From Chloroflexota bacterium (GTDB taxonomy: Bacteria > Chloroflexota > Anaerolineae > Fen-1058): a DNA stretch of 21,575 nt. Below, piece by piece: positions 15,939 to 21,575 of the stretch. Where the stretch lies: assembly GCA_016219235.1 (NCBI GenBank), contig JACRBO010000612.1, positions 1 through 21,575 of the forward strand, in the 5' to 3' direction. Position numbers and translations under genes: made by a program. Below the pieces are notes generated by a model, which ran no database searches, was not told where the DNA came from, and was given only the letters and a program-made list of their open reading frames with translations. The first letter of the stretch is position 1; every line of letters starts with the position of its first letter.

Positions 15939-16238
15939 ATGAACATCTACTGGCTGCAACTCAGCGCGGTGGGCGTATTGATCGTCAGCGGTGCGTTGCT
16001 GATCTGGCAGTTGGCGGCGCAATCAACGCCCAACCGCCGCAGCCCGACCATGACCGGCCCGCGCGAATTGCCTTTCACCCTCAACGCGACGTGGCAATTG
16101 ATCGGCCTGTTGCTCGTGATCGTCGTGTGCTTCATCGTGTTAAGCGCCACGCACTTTGAAGGCTGTACTTTCCTCAACTACTGGTGGCCCGATCAGCCGC
16201 CCGGTCTGCGCAACTGGTTGTGTCTGGATTTCAACTGA
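15939..16238 (+). CDS. small two-helix membrane protein, unknown
   Basis: I do not recognise this 99-residue protein. It has two hydrophobic helices (about 5-27 and 48-68) joined by a hydrophilic loop (STPNRRSPTMTGPREL), and a tryptophan-rich tail with two cysteines (FEGCTFLNYWWPDQPPGLRNWLCLDFN), probably outside the membrane. AAGGT (15925-15929) lies nine bases before the ATG, acceptable. Codon use resembles neighbouring genes (many GATCG, GCGC). The gene stands alone between an array and a convergent DUF1501 gene. It is likely real, but homology would decide. Confidence 0.55.
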   Translation: MNIYWLQLSAVGVLIVSGALLIWQLAAQSTPNRRSPTMTGPRELPFTLNATWQLIGLLLVIVVCFIVLSATHFEGCTFLNYWWPDQPPGLRNWLCLDFN

Positions 16239-16295
16239 TCACGCATGTTGAGATATCATGGGCTGGCAAACCAGTGATCAGTCCAACGTTCTACT

Positions 16296-16345
16296 GGTAA
16301 CTGGTTGACCAATCTCCAGTCACCGATTACCAATCACCAGTTACC
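16296..16345. repeat. inverted GGTAACT array between convergent genes
   Basis: GGTAACTGGT (16296-16305) pairs with ACCAGTTACC (16336-16345). Units are 7-8 bases (GACCAAT, CACCGAT, TACCAAT, CACCAGT). Read from either gene inwards, the first arm carries repeated TAA/TGA stops. It ends five bases from the DUF1501 stop. The rest of 16239-16350 holds no gene. Confidence 0.88.
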
Positions 16346-16350
16346 GCGTC

Positions 16351-17721
16351 TCACGGACACATCGCCGCCACCTCCGGCGAAGTGATCAAGGGTAAATAGG
16401 TTTTATGCGTTAACCCCGGCGGCACGGGCGGCGACGGCGGATACGCATCCACCAGAAAATCGAGCGGCGCGCCGTAGGTGTAGCCCGGAAACACCGCGGC
16501 AAGATTCGTATTGCCCAACCGTCGCAGCAGAATTTCACTCAACACACGGCGATAGTCCGTCGTCACCGCCAGGTCGGCCCCGTCATACAACTGCGCATTG
16601 CTCAGGCCCGGCCACTGTCCATACACTCGGCCGCCCTTCACGTTGCCGCCCATCACCAGCATCGCGCTGCCGTGGCCGTGATCCGTACCATGGCTGGCAT
16701 TCTCGCGCAGCCGCCGCCCGAACTCGCTCATCACCGTCACGGTCAAGTGGCTGGTGTACGCCGAACAACCGCTGCCATTCAGATCGATGTAGAACGCGGC
16801 CAGTCCTTGCGCCAGCGTGCCCAGCAGGCCCGCCATGTAGCCGCTGGAGCCATCGCCTTGATATTCGTGCGTGTCCCAACCGCCCAGATCGATTGTTGCC
16901 ACACGCAAGCCGATGTTCATCTTGACCATCTGCGCGATGGCTTTGAGTTGATCGCCGAATGATCCGCCGGGATACACCGCGCCATTCGCAGGTGCGTAGG
17001 TGCCGGGGTTCGCACTCTCCACAATATCCACCGTATCCAGCGTCTTTAGCCCCGCCCGATAGAGCCACGTGTCCCCATCGTACAGGCGGCGCAGCGTCAT
17101 GCGTTGATCGTACTCATACTTCCAGTAACCGGAAAAGTCGAAACTCGACGGGCTGTTCATCGACACGGCCTCAGTGCTGTTGAGCAGCGAGGTCGGTGTG
17201 CCGCCGCCCGTCGCAATCGCCGGGATCAAAATCGTCGGCGGCAAATTCGTGGCCGATTGCAGATGCCGTGTGATCCAGCCCGTATTCGTCGCTTTGTTAC
17301 CGGGCGTGCCCAACTCGATGTACTGCATCGCATCGAAGTGACTGCGCGTGTCATTGTTCAGGCCCACTGCGTGAATGACCGCCACATGTCCCGCTTGATA
17401 CAGGCTGAACAACGGCGCCAGCGCCGGATGCAGGCCGAACTGATTATCCAGATGCAAGAGCGCGCCGGTGCCCGTCGTGGGCAACACCAGATAATCACGT
17501 GCGGCCTCATATGCGGCGCGATCCGTCCCACCCAGTGGCGGCACCACATTCAACGCGTCCCAGCCGCCGCGCAGAAACACCGAGACCAAAATTTCGTTGT
17601 TGTACGCGCCGATTTGATCGGGCGCAGAAAAGGCCACATTCGTCAGTCGCGCGCCCGCCATCGCCGCGATCGCGCCGGAGCACCCAACCAGAAAACCGCG
17701 TCGTGTCAGTTGAATGGACAT
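16351..17721 (-). CDS. DUF1501 Tat-exported protein
   Basis: Secreted protein of the DUF1501 family, with an alkaline-phosphatase/sulfatase-like fold by family knowledge; 456 residues. The N-terminus LTRRGFLVGCSGAIAAMAGA (5-24) is a Tat signal. Family blocks are RGGWDALN (51-58), RSHFDAM (126-132), GGWDTHE (280-286), SEFGRRLREN (332-341) and HGTDHGHG (344-351), whose His/Asp residues could bind metal. The frame is open to 17838, but the first 39 residues come from a CCAACTT array. The ATG at 17721 has AAGGGAG (17734-17728) six bases upstream, which decides the start. It lies downstream of DUF1800, the usual partner. Activity is not known. Confidence 0.88.
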   Translation of the reverse strand: MSIQLTRRGFLVGCSGAIAAMAGARLTNVAFSAPDQIGAYNNEILVSVFLRGGWDALNVVPPLGGTDRAAYEAARDYLVLPTTGTGALLHLDNQFGLHPALAPLFSLYQAGHVAVIHAVGLNNDTRSHFDAMQYIELGTPGNKATNTGWITRHLQSATNLPPTILIPAIATGGGTPTSLLNSTEAVSMNSPSSFDFSGYWKYEYDQRMTLRRLYDGDTWLYRAGLKTLDTVDIVESANPGTYAPANGAVYPGGSFGDQLKAIAQMVKMNIGLRVATIDLGGWDTHEYQGDGSSGYMAGLLGTLAQGLAAFYIDLNGSGCSAYTSHLTVTVMSEFGRRLRENASHGTDHGHGSAMLVMGGNVKGGRVYGQWPGLSNAQLYDGADLAVTTDYRRVLSEILLRRLGNTNLAAVFPGYTYGAPLDFLVDAYPPSPPVPPGLTHKTYLPLITSPEVAAMCP

Positions 17722-17740
17722 ATTGTTCTCCCTTGATGTA

Positions 17741-17852
17741 GAAGTTGGAAGTTGGAAGTTAGAGGTTGGAGGCTGCCCCAACCGACCTGAGCTTCTCCAA
17801 CATCCAATCTCCAACGTCCAACTTCCAGTCTCCAACATCCAACTTCCAATTC
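17741..17852. repeat. inverted AAGTTGG/CCAACTT array between DUF1800 and DUF1501
   Basis: Five heptads of the GAAGTTG type (17741-17775) face eight of the CCAACTT type (17797-17852), all in 7-base phase. The last CCAATTC unit overlaps the DUF1800 stop codon by two bases. Neither strand of this family contains a stop, unlike the GGTAACT family. No terminator T-run is present, so the two genes are probably one transcript. Confidence 0.9.
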
Positions 17853-19539
17853 ATCTCCAGCCAAAATCCGGCGCCATGAAGATCATCGCTACCATGCGCG
17901 GCAGGCGCTCTGCAATCTGATCGGGCCGCAGATCAAAATCGGGATTGCGCCCCTGCGCGATGAACTCGACCAACGGGACGCGATTTTCGATCGGGTGCAG
18001 CGGCCGCCCCAACACTCGATCGATCCAGTAATCGACGATGGCGTTCGGTGTACGAAGCGTGCCCGGCATCTGGCTGACCAGATCGATCGACGTGAAATCG
18101 ATCCAGCCCTCGATGCAGGCATTGATCAGCCGCCACGTTTGCAGCAGCGTTGACGTGCCGAGCCATTTTTCCTTGATGTCAGGAAAACCGTCGGGCGGGC
18201 GATGCTCAAACAGGGGCTGTCCCAGCCCCTCGAAGTTCCAGTAGAAGTCGTTGGAGAAACTGAAGTTCGCGTTCGTGGCGCGCAGGTAACTGACGATCCA
18301 TTCAAACGGCCGTTTCACCTTCTCCGCAAACGCCGCTTTGAATTCAGTCGATAACACGATCGTGCGCACGACCTGCTTCAGTTGATCGGGCGCGTTCTGC
18401 TGCGCTACAAACACCGCCGCGGCTGCATCGATAATCGTTTGCGGCGGATTGTCGCCGATCAGTCGGCGGCACAACTTGCGCGCGATGAAGCGCGCCGTGC
18501 CGGGATGATACGCCGCCGCATCCAATACATCCTTGCCGTCCTGCATGGCCGCCTGACTGGCCGGCAAATAGCGGCCCAACACCGTCTTCTGAAAGCGATC
18601 GTGCCACGGGTCGTAATACAAAAACTCGCCCGTATCCAGCGTCACCGGCCAATCGCCATCGGCCACCCGCCAGCCCGTAAACGCGCGCGTTGCTTCCAGC
18701 ACGTCGTCGTCGACGTAACCGATCGGCGCGTTGTTCCCGTCCACTGGCACATCGGTCTGGCGCATGACGCCCAGATAATTCTCCGCGCCCAGCGTGTGCA
18801 GTTCCAGCATTTCACGCGCCCAATTTTCGTTCGGCCCGGCGGCTTGATTGTTGTAGTTGTCCAGGTAGTACAACATGGCGGGACTGGTGGCGACGGCCCC
18901 CAGCATTGTGCGGAAATTGCCCAGCACATTCGCGCGGATCACATCCCGATCGTAGTGCACAAAACCCGGCGCGATGTTGCCGTCATCGGCATAGACGTTG
19001 AAGTGGTTGTGCCAGAAATCGACCAGCACTTCTTTCAACTGCCGGCGGCTATAGATGGCGCGCAACAGCGTGGCCGTGCGCGTCTCTGTAAACGGCTGAA
19101 TGCGCACGCTCCAGCCGCCCGTCGTATTGTTGACGACGTGATCGGCCCACAACTGCGCCAGCGATTTGTTCAGCGTGGTCAATCCGGCCGCTACGATCTT
19201 CGCATTGCACGTGCTGTCGTCGATGGCATTGGGGTTCAACTGCTGATCGACCCACGCCTGCAAACGCGCCTCGTCGGTTGCGCCCAGCGCGTTGAATGCG
19301 GCGATCTCGCCGGGGCGCGGCCCAAACGCCAATCGATTCATGACGATCACGCCAAGGGGCGGCAATGGCGGTGGTCCCACCACCCGATCGATCTGTGGCG
19401 CAGTGACGTCCCGTAACGGCTGCGGCGGCGATTTGCGCGCGAGTGAGGTCTCGTGCACGGGCGCAGTCACGGCTCCAGCCGCGGCTACGCCACCCAACTT
19501 CAACACATCCCGGCGTTTCAGGGTCGTTGAATCCGGCAT
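17851..19539 (-). CDS. DUF1800 exported protein
   Basis: Protein of the DUF1800 family, 562 residues, normal length. The N-terminus LKRRDVLKLGGVAAAGAVTAP (7-27) has a twin arginine and hydrophobic core, consistent with Tat export. Typical blocks are NRLAFGPRPGEI (68-79), DFWHNHFNVY, WAREMLELHTLG, ARFIARKLCRRLIG, and QPLFEHRPPDGFPD near the end. The upstream ATG at 19572 is possible, but GAGGAG (on the minus strand, just above 19539) supports the ATG at 19539. It precedes the DUF1501 gene by 129 bases in one direction; the pair occurs together in Planctomycetota, Chloroflexota and others, with function unproven. Confidence 0.9.
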   Translation of the reverse strand: MPDSTTLKRRDVLKLGGVAAAGAVTAPVHETSLARKSPPQPLRDVTAPQIDRVVGPPPLPPLGVIVMNRLAFGPRPGEIAAFNALGATDEARLQAWVDQQLNPNAIDDSTCNAKIVAAGLTTLNKSLAQLWADHVVNNTTGGWSVRIQPFTETRTATLLRAIYSRRQLKEVLVDFWHNHFNVYADDGNIAPGFVHYDRDVIRANVLGNFRTMLGAVATSPAMLYYLDNYNNQAAGPNENWAREMLELHTLGAENYLGVMRQTDVPVDGNNAPIGYVDDDVLEATRAFTGWRVADGDWPVTLDTGEFLYYDPWHDRFQKTVLGRYLPASQAAMQDGKDVLDAAAYHPGTARFIARKLCRRLIGDNPPQTIIDAAAAVFVAQQNAPDQLKQVVRTIVLSTEFKAAFAEKVKRPFEWIVSYLRATNANFSFSNDFYWNFEGLGQPLFEHRPPDGFPDIKEKWLGTSTLLQTWRLINACIEGWIDFTSIDLVSQMPGTLRTPNAIVDYWIDRVLGRPLHPIENRVPLVEFIAQGRNPDFDLRPDQIAERLPRMVAMIFMAPDFGWR

Positions 19540-19611
19540 TGTCTGCTCCTCTTGAAGTACGGCTTTTGACAAAAAGCGAGGCGCCTGACTCGGCTAAAGT
19601 CAAGCGCTTTG

Positions 19612-19640
19612 ATGATAACAATGCCCGATCAATCCAACAA
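19612..19640 (-). promoter_or_regulatory. possible promoter of DUF1800-DUF1501
   Basis: On the minus strand TTGTTG (19640-19635) and TATCAT (19617-19612) are 17 bases apart; the -10 has five of six matches, the -35 only three. A short palindrome GGACT-AA-AGTCC (19643-19654) lies just upstream. Otherwise 19540-19700 shows no gene. Confidence 0.3.
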
Positions 19641-19700
19641 TGGGACTAAAGTCCGTGGATAAACACGTCAAGAGTGTGGCACAAATGAAACGGCGAAAGC

Positions 19701-19801
19701 GGTAACTGGTGATTGGTGATTGGTAATCGGTAACTGGTTGACTGGTAACCGGTTGACTAATCACCAGTTACCAATCACTAATCTACTAATTTACCAACCT
19801 A
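19701..19801. repeat. inverted GGTAACT array at the mutS 3' end
   Basis: Units of 7-8 bases include the inverted pair GGTAACTGGT (19729-19738) and ACCAGTTACC (19763-19772). Read from mutS, the first units are TAGGTTGG, TAAATTAG, TAGATTAG, then TGATTGG and TAACTGG, each starting with a stop; the first TAG is the mutS stop codon. The far arm is stop-free towards DUF1800. Confidence 0.9.
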
Positions 19802-21575
19802 CACCTTCCTCTTCCACTCAAACAACTTATTCAGCGCCTCCAGCGGCGAGAGCGCATTCACGTCGAGTTTTTCCAATTCATCCAGCACCGGATTCTTCAC
19901 GCCAAACAAACTCAATTGCAGCGGCGCGTCGGGCGGCGGTGCGTTCAAGTGTTCATGCTGACCCTGCTCCAATTCTTCCAGCAATTCTTCCGCGCGACGG
20001 ATGACGGGCTTCGGTAAACCGGCTAACTGCGCGACGTGAATGCCGTACGATCGATCTGCGCCGCCCGGCACGATGTGATGCAGGAACACCACCTTGTCGC
20101 CTTCTTCACTCACGGCCACATTGTAATTGCGCACCAGCGGCAGATGATCAGATAACTGAATCAACTCATGATAGTGCGTGGCAAACAGCGTCTTCGCCTT
20201 CAAGCGCGGGTGATTGTGAATGTACTCCACCACCGCCCACGCGATCGACAAGCCGTCATACGTGCTGGTGCCGCGCCCGATCTCATCCAGCACGATCAGA
20301 CTGCGCGCCGAAGCGTGATGCAGGATGTTCGCCGTTTCGACCATCTCCACCATGAACGTCGATTGACCGGTGGCGATGTCGTCCTGCGCGCCGATGCGGG
20401 TAAAGATGCGATCGACCAGGCCAATCCGCGCTCGATCCGCAGGCACGAACGATCCGATCTGCGCCATCAGCACAATCAACGCCACTTGCCGCAAATACGT
20501 GGACTTACCGGCCATGTTCGGCCCGGTGATGATCAAGATGCGGGCCTCACCATCGAAGGCCACGTCGTTGGGCACGAAGCGTGTCTCGCTCAACACCTTC
20601 TCTACCACGGGATGCCGCCCGCCGACGATGTGCAATTCGTTGTCGTCCACGAGTTCCGGTCGGATGTAGCGATTCAGCGCCGCCACTTCCGCCAACGTTG
20701 AGGCCACATCAATCTGCGCAATGGCACGGGCCGTGTCGAGCAGCGTTTTCGATCGGGCCACCACCTGCGCGCACAGTTCTTTGAATAAACGCTGTTCCAC
20801 TTCCACCAGCCGATCATCCGCATTCAGGATCAGCGTCTCGTACTCTTTCAACTCCGGCGTGATGTAACGCTCGGCGTTGGTCAGCGTTTGTTTGCGGATG
20901 TAGTTGTCCGGCACGGCCTGTGTGTTGGAATGGGTCACTTCCAGATAATAGCCAAAAACTTTGTTGTAACCCACCTTCAATGACTTGATGCCGGTACGTT
21001 CGCGCTCGGTCTTTTCGAGGTTCGCCACCCACTCTTTGGCATTGCGCGATGCATTCAGAATGCCGTCGAGTTCGGCGCTGTAGCCGGGGCGAATGACACC
21101 CGGCGGCGCGCTGTCCGGCTCGTCGGCCAACGCACGCTGTAAGAGATCGAGCACATCGGGCGCAGGATCGAGTGACCACGTCTGTGATCGATCCAACACG
21201 GCCATCAGATTCGGCATGTGCTCCAGCGTCGATCGGATCGCCACCAGATCACGCGGCGCGGCATGCCCGCCGATCACGCGGCTAACCGCCCGCTCTAGGT
21301 CAGGTGTGGCTTTGAGAAGTTCGCGCACTTTCGCGCGCAGCAGCGCATCGTCAAAGAATAGCTGCACCCGATCGAACCGCTGCTCCAGCGCGGCCCGATC
21401 GAGCAGTGGCTGCGACAACCACGCGCGCAACAAGCGCCCGCCCATCGCCGTGCGCGTCCCATCCAGCACACTCAACAGCGACACACTGCGCGAGGCGTCT
21501 TTGCCCCGCAGCGTATCGACCAGCTCAAGGTTGCGGCGCGTGGCCGGATCGAGCGCCATGAATTCGCTGGTCAGA
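19799..21575 (-). CDS. mutS: DNA mismatch repair protein MutS, 5' end outside window
   Basis: Mismatch-recognition ATPase; about 591 C-terminal residues are present. The frame is open to the window edge, and the sequence there (LTSEFMALDPATRRNLEL) is the start of the core/lever domain of MutS, so the Met at 21559 is internal and the mismatch-binding N-terminal domain lies beyond the window. Visible are the clamp region (KVGYNKVFGYYLEVTHSN), Walker A GPNMAGKST, the FTRIGAQDDIATGQSTFMVEM block, Walker B LIVLDEIGRGTSTYDG and ATHYHEL. The presence of the full connector-lever sequence supports MutS1 rather than MutS2. The C-terminus FEWKRKV ends at a TAG inside a repeat array. Confidence 0.96.
   Translation of the reverse strand, partial: LTSEFMALDPATRRNLELVDTLRGKDASRSVSLLSVLDGTRTAMGGRLLRAWLSQPLLDRAALEQRFDRVQLFFDDALLRAKVRELLKATPDLERAVSRVIGGHAAPRDLVAIRSTLEHMPNLMAVLDRSQTWSLDPAPDVLDLLQRALADEPDSAPPGVIRPGYSAELDGILNASRNAKEWVANLEKTERERTGIKSLKVGYNKVFGYYLEVTHSNTQAVPDNYIRKQTLTNAERYITPELKEYETLILNADDRLVEVEQRLFKELCAQVVARSKTLLDTARAIAQIDVASTLAEVAALNRYIRPELVDDNELHIVGGRHPVVEKVLSETRFVPNDVAFDGEARILIITGPNMAGKSTYLRQVALIVLMAQIGSFVPADRARIGLVDRIFTRIGAQDDIATGQSTFMVEMVETANILHHASARSLIVLDEIGRGTSTYDGLSIAWAVVEYIHNHPRLKAKTLFATHYHELIQLSDHLPLVRNYNVAVSEEGDKVVFLHHIVPGGADRSYGIHVAQLAGLPKPVIRRAEELLEELEQGQHEHLNAPPPDAPLQLSLFGVKNPVLDELEKLDVNALSPLEALNKLFEWKRKV

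Noticed and set aside
18382..19416. 344-residue plus-strand open frame opposite DUF1800
   Set aside because: No recognisable domain, composition rich in Arg/His/Gln as expected from the reverse of a GC-rich gene, and DUF1800 on the other strand matches its family throughout.
21559..21559. Start codon of mutS at the Met near the edge
   Set aside because: The frame remains open and MutS-like to the window edge, and the N-terminal mismatch-binding domain is missing, so this Met is internal.
1..21575. tRNA, rRNA or transposase genes
   Set aside because: No cloverleaf, rRNA-like stretch or transposase motif was found on either strand by reading.

Overview
The window looks like a chromosomal piece of a fairly GC-rich bacterium, most likely a Chloroflexota (Anaerolineae-like) genome. 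That placement is an inference from the gene mix: mreBCD with a PBP2, a DUF2723 membrane glycosyltransferase with C-terminal beta-sandwich domains, Tat-exported DUF1800/DUF1501 proteins, a Pro-Thr tail on MreC, and very abundant short tandem repeats at gene edges. No RNA gene, transposase, CRISPR array or phage gene was seen.

Layout. Bases 1-162 hold several small hairpins and no gene. From 7891 down to 163 the minus strand carries a cell-shape and envelope operon: mreB, mreC, mreD, mrdA (PBP2), then the DUF2723 protein. A divergent intergenic region (7892-8181) leads to plus-strand genes: an alpha/beta hydrolase, a polar-amino-acid-type ABC transporter (lipoprotein, permease, ATPase), an IclR-type regulator, a TPR plus double zinc-ribbon protein, an M32 metallocarboxypeptidase and a small two-helix membrane protein (15939-16238). 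From 21575 down to 16351 the minus strand carries a 5'-truncated mutS, DUF1800 and DUF1501.

The most striking content is not a gene. Most gene junctions hold an array of 7- or 8-base units (families GAGTGAC, TGCGTGG, GGTAACT, AAGTTGG, GATGCAG, TAGTCGCG). Where an array is an inverted repeat, the G/T-rich arm comes first and the C/A-rich arm second. In the GGTAACT, TAGTCGCG and GAGTGAC families the first arm carries closely spaced stop codons and the second is stop-free. Four genes (mreC, zinc-ribbon, M32, mutS) take their own stop codon as the first triplet of such an array. The DUF2723 gene has absorbed three arrays in frame, plus a fourth dispersed repeat of another kind. Because 7 and 8 are coprime to 3, a pure array encodes the same peptide cycle in all three frames.

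Two 64-base palindromes (8970-9033 and 12755-12818) share a 19-bp stem with three compensated base-pair changes and loops of the same length. The hexamer CGATCG is strongly over-represented, recalling HIP1 of cyanobacteria.
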